Of a stretch of DNA of 64,000 nt, positions 17,341 to 28,399 are shown one piece after another (position 1 is the stretch's first letter; each line of letters starts with the position of its first letter). The stretch spans positions 1-64,000 of the forward strand of contig NZ_BMZS01000006.1 of assembly GCF_014652915.1 (NCBI RefSeq). The letters are read 5' to 3'. The notes beneath the pieces are model-generated. The model was not told where the DNA came from and searched no databases. It worked only from the letters and a program-made list of their open reading frames with translations. The DNA is from Thalassobaculum fulvum. Its GTDB lineage: Bacteria; Pseudomonadota; Alphaproteobacteria; Thalassobaculales; Thalassobaculaceae. Made by a program: the position numbers and the translations under genes.

Positions 17341-17480
17341 GTGGGTTCCGGCTCGGCCGCGCCGGCGCGGCGCGTCCGTCCGGAATGACGACAGGAGAGC
17401 CGCAGCGTCACGCCCCCCAATATCGTCATTCCGGACGAGGCGGGCCGCGTGAGCGGACCGGGTCGAGCCGGAACCCACCC
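17341..17480. repeat. Nested inverted-repeat intergenic element, copy B
   Basis: The clearest copy of the family. Outer arms GTGGGTTCCGGCTCG (17341-17355) and CGAGCCGGAACCCAC (17464-17478) are perfect complements, and inner arms CGTCCGGAATGACGA and TCGTCATTCCGGACG are also perfect. It lies in the 302-bp gap 17206-17507 between two minus-strand genes; the rest of that gap holds only the presumed prpE promoter. Confidence 0.85.
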
Positions 17481-17507
17481 GCCGCTGCGGGACGTCCACC
17501 GCCCCTC

Positions 17508-18680
17508 TCACGCCGCCAGCTGCAGGATCTCCAGCACCTCGGCCGGGGACGGGATCGGCCGCGGGTTGCGCGGTACCCACGGGGTGCTCAGTGCGCCCTC
17601 GGCGATGCGCTGGAACCTGTCCGGCCCGATGCCGACGGCGGACAGGCTGCGCGGCATGCCGAGGCCGCCGATGAAGGCGTCGAGCACGTCGCCGGCATCC
17701 TCGCCCGGATGCCCCATGGCGGTCGCGACCAGCGCCTGGCGGTCGGCGTTCACCCGCTTGTTCCACCGCATGACCGCCGGCAGCATGATGCAGGACGTGT
17801 GGCCGTGCGGCACGTCGAACATGGCCCCCAGCACGTAGCCGATGCCGTGGCTCGCCCCCATCGGCACGCCGCTGGCCAGCGGTCCCATCGACAGCCACAT
17901 GCCCATCTGGCAGTCGAGCCGGGCGTCCAGGTCGCCCGGGTCGCGCTTCACCCCCGGCAGGCCGCGCGCCAGCAAGGACAGGCCCTGCAGCGCCTGGGCG
18001 TCGCCATAGGCGTGCGCCTCCTTCGCGCACACGCCCTCGACGCAGTGGTCGAGCGCCCGGATGCCGGTCGACAGCCACAGCCACTCGGGCGTGTGCACGG
18101 TGACGGCCGGGTCGAGCACCACGGCCGACGGCATCATCCCCGGATGCCGGAAGATCTCCTTGGCCTGCACCCGCTCGTCGGTGACGCCGGCGAGGCCGCT
18201 GAAATCGCCGGCCGACAATGTCGTCGGCACGGCGATCTGGCGGACCGTCGGCGCCGCGCACGGCGGCGGCCCGAGGGTGCCGTCCGGCCCCTTGACCGGG
18301 CGGAACATGTCCATCGCCGCGGGCGTGTCGACGCCGTTCGCCAGGCACAGCCGCACCGCCTTGGCGGCGTCGGTGATCGAGCCGCCGCCCAGCGTGACGA
18401 TGACGTCGGCGCCGACGTCCCGGACCGCCCGGGCCGCGGCGATCACGTCGGCCCGCGGGGTGTGCGGTTTCATTCGGTCGAAGGTACCGACGCACTTGTT
18501 GCCGAGCGCCCGGCGCAGCTTGGCGATCTCGTCGGTCTCGCGGTTCAGGGTGCCGCTGACCATCAGGAACACCCGCTCGGCGCCGAGGGCCGCGACCTCC
18601 TGCGCCACCGCCTCGGCCGCCGGCCGGCCGAAGCTGACCGCCTCCATGCGTCCGAACGCGACCCGTCCCTGCTGCGTCAT
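17508..18680 (-). CDS. Iron-containing alcohol dehydrogenase (maleylacetate reductase-like)
   Basis: 390-residue group III Fe-dependent alcohol dehydrogenase. The NAD(P)-binding segment VIVTLGGGSITDAAKAV is near residue 93, and metal ligands are supplied in the ALDHCVEG helix and in MGASHGIGYVLGAMFDVPHGHTSCIMLP. The absence of TGTGSE (here PTTLSAGDFSG) points towards the maleylacetate-reductase side of the family rather than butanol dehydrogenases. Substrate is not certain. Stands alone, ahead of a cyclase gene on the same strand with a 122-bp gap. Confidence 0.85.
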   Translation of the reverse strand: MTQQGRVAFGRMEAVSFGRPAAEAVAQEVAALGAERVFLMVSGTLNRETDEIAKLRRALGNKCVGTFDRMKPHTPRADVIAAARAVRDVGADVIVTLGGGSITDAAKAVRLCLANGVDTPAAMDMFRPVKGPDGTLGPPPCAAPTVRQIAVPTTLSAGDFSGLAGVTDERVQAKEIFRHPGMMPSAVVLDPAVTVHTPEWLWLSTGIRALDHCVEGVCAKEAHAYGDAQALQGLSLLARGLPGVKRDPGDLDARLDCQMGMWLSMGPLASGVPMGASHGIGYVLGAMFDVPHGHTSCIMLPAVMRWNKRVNADRQALVATAMGHPGEDAGDVLDAFIGGLGMPRSLSAVGIGPDRFQRIAEGALSTPWVPRNPRPIPSPAEVLEILQLAA

Positions 18681-18802
18681 CGGTCCAACCTCCCGCGGGC
18701 GTTCTTGTGTCTTGCGGGAAGCCTAGATCAGGCCCCCGGCGCCGGCAAAAGGAAGCGGCCGCACGCGGCGGCCGCTTCCGCCAGGCCAGGAGTCCGGCCG
18801 CC

Positions 18803-19633
18803 TCACATCATCGCGATGACCCGGCACGGCCCGCCCGAACCGCCGCGGTGCTTGGGCGCGCCGACCACCAGGGTGGCACCCTTCGCCGGCAGTCGGTCGA
18901 GGTTGGCGATGCACTCCAGCCCCCAGCGGTTGGTCGGCAGCCAGGCGTAGTGGGTCGCGAAGTCGCCGGACGGCCCGAAGTCGAGCGACAGCGTGTCGAC
19001 CGCCATGCCGACCGCCGAACTCTCCTCCATCAGCATCTTGGTGGCTTCGACGTGGAAGCCCGGGAAGTGCATCTTCTGGTCGGCGCCGACGTTGCGGAAC
19101 TTGTCGGAGGCGGCGTGCCTGTCCCAGCCGGAGTTCATGGCGACGCAGCACTTCTCGGGCAGCGGGCCGTTCTTGGCGATCCAGGCCTTGACGTCGTCCG
19201 GCGTCACCTGGGCGTCGGCGTCGCCGGCCGCCTTCTCGCGGATGTCGATGATCGCCAGCGGAACCACCAGGTTCTCGATCGGCACCTCGTTGACCGCCTG
19301 GCCGTCCTTCGAGAAATGCAGCGGCGCGTCCAGATGGGTGCCGGTGTGCTCGTTGACGGTCATGATCCCGAGGTTGAAGCCGTTCTTGTCGAAGCTGAAC
19401 TTCTGCTCGTAGTCGAACTGCGGCTCGCCGAAATAGGTCGGGAAATCGTGGTGCAGCTCGTGAGTCATGTCCTGGAGCTTGGCGACCCCGGCGGCCAGCG
19501 CCGGCGGTGCCGAGGCGGCGGTGGCGGCGGCCCCGACCGCGGCGGCGGCGACGCCTGCCGCCCCGGTCCGGAAGACGTCGCGGCGGCTCAGCATCCGGCG
19601 CTTGACGGATTCGACGACGCAGTGATGGCACAT
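18803..19633 (-). CDS. Tat-exported cyclase-family protein (kynurenine formamidase fold)
   Basis: 276 residues. A twin-arginine signal, MLSRRDVFRTGAAGVAAAAVG, is preceded by the odd start MCHHCVVESVKRR, and leads to a cyclase/formamidase domain. The zinc motif is HTGTHLDAPLHF (HxGTHxDxPxH type), followed by the catalytic GFHVEATKML region. Members hydrolyse amides or lactones; the substrate is unknown. The start at 19633 follows GGGGGATC. Export in a folded, metal-loaded state to the periplasm is expected. Confidence 0.85.
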   Translation of the reverse strand: MCHHCVVESVKRRMLSRRDVFRTGAAGVAAAAVGAAATAASAPPALAAGVAKLQDMTHELHHDFPTYFGEPQFDYEQKFSFDKNGFNLGIMTVNEHTGTHLDAPLHFSKDGQAVNEVPIENLVVPLAIIDIREKAAGDADAQVTPDDVKAWIAKNGPLPEKCCVAMNSGWDRHAASDKFRNVGADQKMHFPGFHVEATKMLMEESSAVGMAVDTLSLDFGPSGDFATHYAWLPTNRWGLECIANLDRLPAKGATLVVGAPKHRGGSGGPCRVIAMM

Positions 19634-19742
19634 GGCCCGATCCCCCTGTTCGCTCGGCCGGTCCCGGTGCGGCCCGGCTTCTAGCGGATAGGGTGCAGCC
19701 ACGGGGGCGCGATTTCCAGCCCGTCCGCGGACCCGCCCGGCG

Positions 19743-22466
<2,724 letters not shown>

Positions 22467-22639
22467 ATCTGGTGCTCCCTGGGACCCGGACCGCATCCCG
22501 GGTGGAGTGCGCCATCGCCCGGTCGTCGATACCATCGACCAATCAAGGACGGCGTTGTCCCAGGTCAAGGCACCCGCATTGCCCTCCCCCGGCCCCGGCG
22601 GTACGGTTCCGGACCCCAGGCAAGCCCGCGCGAACGGCC

Positions 22640-24259
22640 ATGAACGCTTACGACACCGACCTCGACAAGACGCCCGCCAACCACGTCCCGCTGACCCCGC
22701 TGTCGTTCCTCGACCGCACCGCCGCGGTGTTCCCGACCCGGCTGGCGGTGGCGCACGGCAAGCGGCGCTACACCTGGGCCGAGGCGGCGGCGCGCTGCCG
22801 GCAGCTGGGCTCGGCGCTGAGCCGGCGCGGGATCGGCAAGGGCGACACCGTCGCCGCCATGCTGACCAACACGCCCGAGGCGTTCGAGGCGGCGCACGGC
22901 GTGCCGATGACCGGCGCCGTGCTGAACATGCTCAACACCCGGCTCGACGCCGAGGCGATCGCCTTCATGCTCGACCACGGCGAGGCCCGGGTGCTGCTGA
23001 CCGACACCGAGTTCGCCCCGACCATCAAGGCGGCGCTGGCCCGGACCCAGCGCGAACTGATCGTCATCGACGTCGACGACAGCGAGGGCCCCGGCGGCGA
23101 CCGGCTGGGCGAGACCGACTACGAGGCGTTCCTCGGCACCGGCGATCCGGCGTACCGCGGGGTGCGCCCGGACGACGAATGGGACGCGATCGCCCTGAAC
23201 TATACGAGCGGCACCACCGGCGACCCCAAGGGCGTGGTCTACCACCACCGCGGCGCCTACCTGAACGCGCTCGGCAACGTGCTGGTCTGGGGCATGAAGA
23301 TGCACCCGGTCTACCTCTGGACCCTGCCGATGTTCCACTGCAACGGCTGGTGCTTCCCGTGGACCGTCACCGCCCAGGCCGGCACCCATGTCTGCCTGCG
23401 CCGGGTCGAGGCCAAGGCGATCTACGACGCGTTCGCGGACGAGGGCGTGACCCATCTTTGCGGCGCCCCGATCGTGATGTCGATGCTGCTGAACGCCCCG
23501 GACGAGGCGCGCCGGGAATTCCCGCAGGCGGTCCAGATGATGACCGCCGCCTCGGCGCCGCCGGCGGCGGTGCTGGAGGGCATGGAGCGACTCGGCATCA
23601 AGGTCACCCACGTCTACGGGCTGACCGAGGTGTACGGGCCGGCCGTCGTGTGCGCCTGGCACGAGGAATGGAACGGCAGGCCGATCGAGCAGCAGGCCGA
23701 CCTGAAGGCCCGCCAGGGCGTGCGCTACCCGGTGCTGGAGGGCCTGATGGTCGCCGACCCGGAGACCCTGGAGCCGGTGCCGGCGGACGCCGCCACCATC
23801 GGCGAGGTGTTCATGCGCGGCAACGTGGTCATGAAGGGGTACCTGAAGAACCCGTCGGCGACCGGGAAGGCGTTCAAGGGCGGCTGGTTCCACACCGGCG
23901 ACCTCGGCGTCATGCACCCGGACGGCTACGTCGAGCTGAAGGACCGGTCCAAGGACATCATCATCTCCGGCGGCGAGAACATCTCGACCATCGAGGTCGA
24001 GGGCGTGCTGTACCGGCACCCGGCGGTGCTGGAAGCGGCGGTGGTGGCCCGGCCGGACGAGAAGTGGGGCGAGACGCCGTGCGCCTTCGTCACCCTGCGC
24101 CCCGGCAAGACCGCGACCGCCGAGGACATCATCGCCTTCTGCCGGCAGAACCTGGCGCACTTCAAGTGCCCGCGGACCGTGGTGTTCGGCGAGCTGCCGA
24201 AGACCTCGACCGGCAAGGTCCAGAAGTTCGTCCTGCGCGACCGGGCGCGGGAGATCTGA
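22640..24259 (+). CDS. Medium/long-chain acyl-CoA synthetase
   Basis: 539-residue AMP-forming ligase. Seen: ALNYTSGTTGDPKGVVYHH near residue 188, LPMFHCNGWCFPW, HVYGLTEVYGP, GWFHTGDLGVMHPDGY, DIIISGGENISTIEVE and the C-terminal LPKTSTGKVQKFVLR with the catalytic lysine. The pattern is that of the AlkK/DmdB-like group acting on medium-chain or methylthio-propionate-type acids. It activates the acid to a CoA ester in the cytoplasm. It stands alone and is followed by repeat element C. Confidence 0.88.
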   Translation: MNAYDTDLDKTPANHVPLTPLSFLDRTAAVFPTRLAVAHGKRRYTWAEAAARCRQLGSALSRRGIGKGDTVAAMLTNTPEAFEAAHGVPMTGAVLNMLNTRLDAEAIAFMLDHGEARVLLTDTEFAPTIKAALARTQRELIVIDVDDSEGPGGDRLGETDYEAFLGTGDPAYRGVRPDDEWDAIALNYTSGTTGDPKGVVYHHRGAYLNALGNVLVWGMKMHPVYLWTLPMFHCNGWCFPWTVTAQAGTHVCLRRVEAKAIYDAFADEGVTHLCGAPIVMSMLLNAPDEARREFPQAVQMMTAASAPPAAVLEGMERLGIKVTHVYGLTEVYGPAVVCAWHEEWNGRPIEQQADLKARQGVRYPVLEGLMVADPETLEPVPADAATIGEVFMRGNVVMKGYLKNPSATGKAFKGGWFHTGDLGVMHPDGYVELKDRSKDIIISGGENISTIEVEGVLYRHPAVLEAAVVARPDEKWGETPCAFVTLRPGKTATAEDIIAFCRQNLAHFKCPRTVVFGELPKTSTGKVQKFVLRDRAREI

Positions 24260-24279
24260 GGGTCGGAGCCGGTCGCCCC

Positions 24280-24400
24280 GTGGATCCCGGAGCACGCTGC
24301 GCGTCTCCGGGATGACGAAAGGTGGGTATTCGATCCTCTGGAGTTCTCTCCCTGTCGTCATCCCGGAGGGGCCGCGCCAGCGGCCGGCTCCGGGACCCAC
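24280..24400. repeat. Nested inverted-repeat intergenic element, copy C
   Basis: GTGGATCCCGGAG ... CTCCGGGATGACGAAAGG on the left is mirrored by CCCTGTCGTCATCCCGGAGG ... CTCCGGGACCCAC on the right. It lies between convergent acyl-CoA synthetase and the DUF465 gene. Confidence 0.85.
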
Positions 24401-24448
24401 CGAGCGACGGGTGTCACGCTTCGGGAAAGCGGAAGCCCGGACATAGCA

Positions 24449-24510
24449 AAGCCCGCCTTCCGGACGAAAGGCGGGCTTCGGCAGCCGGCCTTGCAAACTC
24501 AAGGCCGGCT
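24449..24510 (-). terminator. Double-hairpin terminator after the DUF465 gene
   Basis: On the minus strand the gene is followed first by AGCCGGCCTT-loop-AAGGCCGGCT (24510-24483) and then by AAGCCCGCCTT-loop-AAGGCGGGCTT (24478-24449), ending in TTTGCTAT. The second stem is the likely intrinsic terminator. Confidence 0.75.
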
Positions 24511-24533
24511 CGAATGTCCGGGTGGAGTGTCGG

Positions 24534-24701
24534 CTAGACCCGCTCCAGGCGCGCTATCTCATCCTTGATCGCGAGCTTCTGGCGTTTCAGGTCGTGAATG
24601 ACCGCGTCGTCCGGATGGGGGCGCCGCTCTTCATCCTCGAGCTTCGTCTCCAGAGACGCATGACGGGACCGAAGGGTGTCGATCCGATCGATGGTGGTCA
24701 T
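24534..24701 (-). CDS. DUF465/YdcH family small protein
   Basis: 55-residue all-helical protein, MTTIDRIDTLRSRHASLETK at the start, then the charged segment with HPDDAVIHDLKRQKLAIKDEI that marks the YdcH/DUF465 family. Function unknown. ATG 24701 follows GGAGGTGCGT. A monocistronic unit with its own terminator. Confidence 0.9.
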   Translation of the reverse strand: MTTIDRIDTLRSRHASLETKLEDEERRPHPDDAVIHDLKRQKLAIKDEIARLERV

Positions 24702-24847
24702 ACGCACCTCCTTTCTTCCGCTCCGGGCAGGGTAGCCCGGACTCAGTAGGCTACGCCTCTGCACGTGAGGCCGTAAAGCCGCCGCGGCAAGATGTTGGAG
24801 ATGCAAAAAAACGTCGCAGGCCGGCGCTCTCGCGCCGGCCTGGAATC

Positions 24848-26203
24848 CTATCGGAACAGCCCCTCGACGGCGGCCGCGACCGACAGCAGATCGTCGTCGG
24901 CCATGGTTTCGCCCATCAGCATCAGCCCGACCGGCGCCGATCCCGGCTCGTGCACCGGCACGGTCGCCGCACAGCGGTCGAGGAAGTTGCCGACCGAGCA
25001 GTTGCGCAGCATCAGCGCGTTGGTCTTGGCGAACACTTCGTTGCTGGCCTCGAGCTCGGCGATCGGCGGCGCCACCCGCGCCGTGGTCGGCATCACCACC
25101 GCGTCGAACGGGGCGGAGACGGCGTTGCAGGCGGCCTGGATCTCGGCCCGCCGGCGGATCAGCGAGATGTAGTCGACGGCGCTCTGCTCGTTGGCGCGAT
25201 GGATCCGCACCAGCACCCGCGGGTCGAACAGGTCCGGCGCCCGCACAACGTGGCGGCCGTGCGCCGCGTAGCACTCGACCGCGGCGAACCCGCCCTTGGC
25301 GTTGGCCTCGCCGATCTCCAGCAGTTCGCGGAACGGTACCTCGGTGACGACCGCACCGGCCGCCGACAGCTTCGACAGGGCGACCTCGAAGGCCCGCGCG
25401 GTGGTGCCGTCCAGGTCCTCCAGGACCACGCTCTGCGGCACCGCCAGCCGCAGCCCGGCGACCGGTCGGCGCGCGATCGGCCGCACCGGCTCGCCGGCCA
25501 TCACCTGGTGGACGCGCGCCGCGCAGGCGACGGTCGGCGCCAGCGGCCCGAGCGAATCGAGCGAGGTCGACAACGGGAACGCGCCGTCGATCGGCACCCG
25601 GCGCTGGGTCGGCTTGAAGCCGGCGAGGCCGCACAGCCCGCTCGGGATCCGCACCGAGCCGCCGGTGTCGGACCCGATGCCGACCGTCGCCATGCCGTCG
25701 GTCACGCTGACCGCCGCACCGGACGAGGAGCCGCCGGGAATCCGCCGGGTCTCGCGGTCCCAGGGGTTGGCCGGGGTGCCGTAGTGCGGGTTCAGGCCGA
25801 TGCCGGAATAGGCGAACTCGGTCATGTTGGTGCGCCCGACCAGCACCGCGCCGGCCGCCCGCAGCCGCGCCACCACCGGGGCGTCGGCCGCAGCCGGCGG
25901 CTCGTCGGCCAGCACGCGGGACCCGGCCATGGTGACCTGCCCCTGGACGTCCAGCAGGTCCTTGACCGAGATCGGCAGGCCTTCCAGGGGCCGCGCCGGA
26001 ACCCCGGCGCGGCGCAGCCGGTCGCTGGCCTCGGCCTCGGCCCGGGCGGTGTCGTCCATCATCCGCACGAACGCCCGGGAGCCCTCGCCGGCCGGATCGG
26101 CGGCGCGGGCCAGGGCGGTGTCCAGCAGCGCCTCGGCGCTGGTGCGGCCGGCCGCCAGGTCGGTCAGCAGGGAGGCGATCGGGGTCAGGGGCGCGAAGCT
26201 CAT
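24848..26203 (-). CDS. Amidase (amidase signature family)
   Basis: 451 residues with the complete Ser-Ser-Lys machinery: lysine in LPISVKDLLDV, GGSSSGAAVSV, and the nucleophile region GIGSDTGGSVRIPSG. It hydrolyses a carboxamide to acid and ammonia; GatA is unlikely because no gatB/C partners are present. The ATG overlaps the stop of the upstream DUF2848 gene by one base (TGATG), a coupled pair found together in other bacteria. Probably part of a catabolic cluster controlled by the GntR regulator across the divergent promoter. Confidence 0.88.
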   Translation of the reverse strand: MSFAPLTPIASLLTDLAAGRTSAEALLDTALARAADPAGEGSRAFVRMMDDTARAEAEASDRLRRAGVPARPLEGLPISVKDLLDVQGQVTMAGSRVLADEPPAAADAPVVARLRAAGAVLVGRTNMTEFAYSGIGLNPHYGTPANPWDRETRRIPGGSSSGAAVSVTDGMATVGIGSDTGGSVRIPSGLCGLAGFKPTQRRVPIDGAFPLSTSLDSLGPLAPTVACAARVHQVMAGEPVRPIARRPVAGLRLAVPQSVVLEDLDGTTARAFEVALSKLSAAGAVVTEVPFRELLEIGEANAKGGFAAVECYAAHGRHVVRAPDLFDPRVLVRIHRANEQSAVDYISLIRRRAEIQAACNAVSAPFDAVVMPTTARVAPPIAELEASNEVFAKTNALMLRNCSVGNFLDRCAATVPVHEPGSAPVGLMLMGETMADDDLLSVAAAVEGLFR

Positions 26204-26871
26204 CAGCGGATTTCCGGAAGGGTTTCGATGGAATAGGCGTGTTCGACGGCGGCCCCGCTCTCGGGATCGGTCAGCCGCATGGCGAATCGGTCGGCGTGGC
26301 GGATGCCGCCCGAGACCGGCACGGTCCCGCACAGCATCACGGTCCCGGGCTGCAGCCCGCCATAGCCCTCGACCAGCTCGGCCAGCGGCCGGATCATGGC
26401 GAAGGTGCCGGTCTGGTAGACGACCTCGCGGCCGTCGATGGTCGCCCGGCTCTCCAGGGTCAGGCGGTCCATCCACGGCCCCGGCTCGACCGGCCACGCG
26501 GCGGTCGCCAGCACCTTCGGGCACATCTGCTTGGACACCGCGATCGAATAGCTCTCGACCTTGCGGTCGGTGTGGTCGGAGCCGACGGTCAGCAGCAGCC
26601 CGTCCTCGGTGGCGATCAGCACCGGCTCGACCTCGCCGGAGCTGTCGCGCCCGAGCACCTGGACGGTGTCGCCCTGCTGCACCTGCTCGGCCGCCACCCG
26701 GTAGTACAGCGGCACCGTGCTCGGCCCCGGCACGCCGATCGCCGCCAGCTCCTCGATGTGGTGGTCCAGCGCCGCCTTGTCGCGCCCGGTCCAGCCGGCG
26801 ACCACGCAATCCCGGACCTGGACCGTGACGGTTCCCGCCGGCGTCGTGAAGTTCAGAACCCGACCGCTCAT
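26203..26871 (-). CDS. DUF2848 domain protein (FAH-like)
   Basis: 222 residues starting MSGRVLNFTTPAGTVTVQ. Typical DUF2848 features are VAGWTGRDKAALDHHIEELA, VGSDHTDRKVESYSI and the C-terminal GGIRHADRFAMRLTDP. The fold is thought to be related to fumarylacetoacetate hydrolases; the reaction is unknown. It is directly upstream of, and overlapping, the amidase. Its promoter region contains the perfect inverted repeat GGATTGT-N2-ACAATCC. Confidence 0.82.
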   Translation of the reverse strand: MSGRVLNFTTPAGTVTVQVRDCVVAGWTGRDKAALDHHIEELAAIGVPGPSTVPLYYRVAAEQVQQGDTVQVLGRDSSGEVEPVLIATEDGLLLTVGSDHTDRKVESYSIAVSKQMCPKVLATAAWPVEPGPWMDRLTLESRATIDGREVVYQTGTFAMIRPLAELVEGYGGLQPGTVMLCGTVPVSGGIRHADRFAMRLTDPESGAAVEHAYSIETLPEIR

Positions 26872-26962
26872 GTCGCTCCTCCGAGAGTCGCCGGACGATA
26901 GCGCCGCGGTCCGGGGAAGGGGAAGCGCGGCGTGCGGCACCCATCGTGCATGTTTCGTTGTT

Positions 26963-26978
26963 GGATTGTTGACAATCC
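26963..26978. promoter_or_regulatory. Candidate GntR operator between DUF2848 and HAD genes
   Basis: GGATTGT-TG-ACAATCC is a perfect 7-2-7 inverted repeat in the 158-bp divergent promoter region. FadR/FCD-type GntR proteins often bind TTGT-N2-ACAA-type sites, and such a regulator is encoded at 27704. The site is well placed to control both arms of the cluster. Confidence 0.55.
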
Positions 26979-27029
26979 TACATCACTCCTCCATGGTCCG
27001 GCATCCCGTCCCGCACGCCAGGAAGCCCG

Positions 27030-27698
27030 ATGCCGCTCTCCCAGATCCGCTACGTGTCGTTCGACTGCTACGGTACGCTCACGAACTTCCGGGTCGGCGA
27101 CGTCACCCGCGGGCAGCTGGCCGGTCGGGTTCCGGCCGAGCGCATGCCGGCGTTCCTGGAGGACTTCACCGCCTACCGGTTCGACGAGGTGCTGGGCGCC
27201 TGGAAGCCGTACCCGGAGGTGCTGCACCGCGCGCTCGAGCGCACCTGCCGGCGCTGGAGCATCGCCTTCGACCCGGCCGATGCCCAGGCGATCGTCGAGG
27301 CGATCCCGAGCTGGGGCCCGCACGCCGACGTCCCGGCACCGCTCGCCCGGGTCGCCGAGAAGCTGCCGCTGGTGATCCTGTCGAACGCCGCCGACAGCCA
27401 GATCCAGGCGAACGTCGACCTGCTGGGCGCGCCGTTCCACGCCGTGCTGACGGCGGAGCAGGCGCAGGCCTACAAGCCCCGGTTCCAGGCCTTCGAGTAC
27501 ATGTTCGACACGCTGGGCTGCGGGCCGGAGCACTTCCTGCACGTGTCGTCCAGCCTGCGCTACGACCTGATGTCGGCCCACGACCTGCGGATCGGCCTGC
27601 GCGTGTTCGTCGAGCGCGGCCACGGCCCCGGCAATCCGGCTTATGGCTACCGGGCGATCCCGGATCTCGGCGGCCTCCCCGGAATCGTGGGGCTCTGA
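27030..27698 (+). CDS. HAD-superfamily hydrolase, haloacid dehalogenase type II-like
   Basis: 222 residues. Motif I is SFDCYGTLTNF (nucleophile Asp near residue 11), motif II VILSNAADSQ, motif III lysine in AQAYKPRFQAF, then VSSSLRYDLMSAHDLRIG. This is the layout of L-2-haloacid dehalogenases, though many relatives are phosphatases. First gene of the plus-strand arm; the GntR gene starts 5 bp after its stop. Confidence 0.85.
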   Translation: MPLSQIRYVSFDCYGTLTNFRVGDVTRGQLAGRVPAERMPAFLEDFTAYRFDEVLGAWKPYPEVLHRALERTCRRWSIAFDPADAQAIVEAIPSWGPHADVPAPLARVAEKLPLVILSNAADSQIQANVDLLGAPFHAVLTAEQAQAYKPRFQAFEYMFDTLGCGPEHFLHVSSSLRYDLMSAHDLRIGLRVFVERGHGPGNPAYGYRAIPDLGGLPGIVGL

Positions 27699-27703
27699 CC
27701 GCC

Positions 27704-28393
27704 GTGCCGGCCACTCAAGGGCCCCTGCAGCGCGCGACGCTCTCGGTGCAGATCGCCGGGCGCATCCGCGACGACATCCTGTCGGGCGCCTACCCGCCGG
27801 GCGCGCAGCTGCACGAGGTCGAACTCGCGCTGAGCTTCGGCGTCAGCCGCGGCCCGCTGCGCGAGGCGATGCAGCGCCTGGTCCAGGAGGGCCTGCTGCG
27901 CAGCGCCCCGCACCGCGGCGTGTTCGTCCCGGAGCTGTCCGAGGACGACATCCGCGACGTGTTCTTCGTCCGGGCGACCCTCGAGGTCGCGGCGGTCCGC
28001 CGGGTGGTCGCGAGCGACCGGCGGCAGGACATCGCCCGGACCATCGCCGGCATCGCCGACCGCATGGACCGGGTGCTGAAGGCCGGCGACCGGGCGACCG
28101 GCGGCGAGTTCGACTTCGAGTTCCACCGCACCCTGGTCGACGCCGCCGGCAGCGAGCGGCTGTCGCGCACCTACGCGACCGTGCAGGCCGAGACCCGGCT
28201 GTGCCTGCACCGGCTGATGGGCGGCTATCGCAGCAGCCGCGACCTCGCCGACGAGCATCACCGCCTCGCCCGCCTGATCGCCGAGGCTCCGGTGGACGCC
28301 GTGGTCGAGGAGCTGCAGCGGCATTTCGGCGACCCGACGACGCATCTCCGCAAGGCCGGCCTGGCCGGTACCGGCACCGAACCTTCCGGGTAA
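27704..28393 (+). CDS. GntR-family transcriptional regulator (FadR/FCD subfamily)
   Basis: 229 residues from a GTG start. The N-terminal winged helix has the signature GAYPPGAQLHEVELALSFGVSRGPLREAMQRLVQEGLL; the C-terminal FCD ligand-binding domain has DIRDVFFVRATLEVAAVRRV, the metal-site residues in FDFEFHRTLVDAAG and DEHHRLARLI. It probably responds to a small carboxylate and controls the flanking cluster through the inverted repeat at 26963. No strong ribosome-binding site; translation is likely coupled to the HAD gene. Confidence 0.85.
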   Translation: MPATQGPLQRATLSVQIAGRIRDDILSGAYPPGAQLHEVELALSFGVSRGPLREAMQRLVQEGLLRSAPHRGVFVPELSEDDIRDVFFVRATLEVAAVRRVVASDRRQDIARTIAGIADRMDRVLKAGDRATGGEFDFEFHRTLVDAAGSERLSRTYATVQAETRLCLHRLMGGYRSSRDLADEHHRLARLIAEAPVDAVVEELQRHFGDPTTHLRKAGLAGTGTEPSG

Positions 28394-28399
28394 CACTGC

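Noticed and set aside
15466-17388. Long plus-strand open frame opposite prpE
   Set aside because: Antisense shadow of a gene with all acyl-CoA synthetase motifs; rich in Arg/His/Asp/Gly with no domain.
17341-17480. Insertion sequence
   Set aside because: Long inverted repeats are present but there is no transposase frame and the whole element is about 140 bp; treated as an intergenic repeat family.
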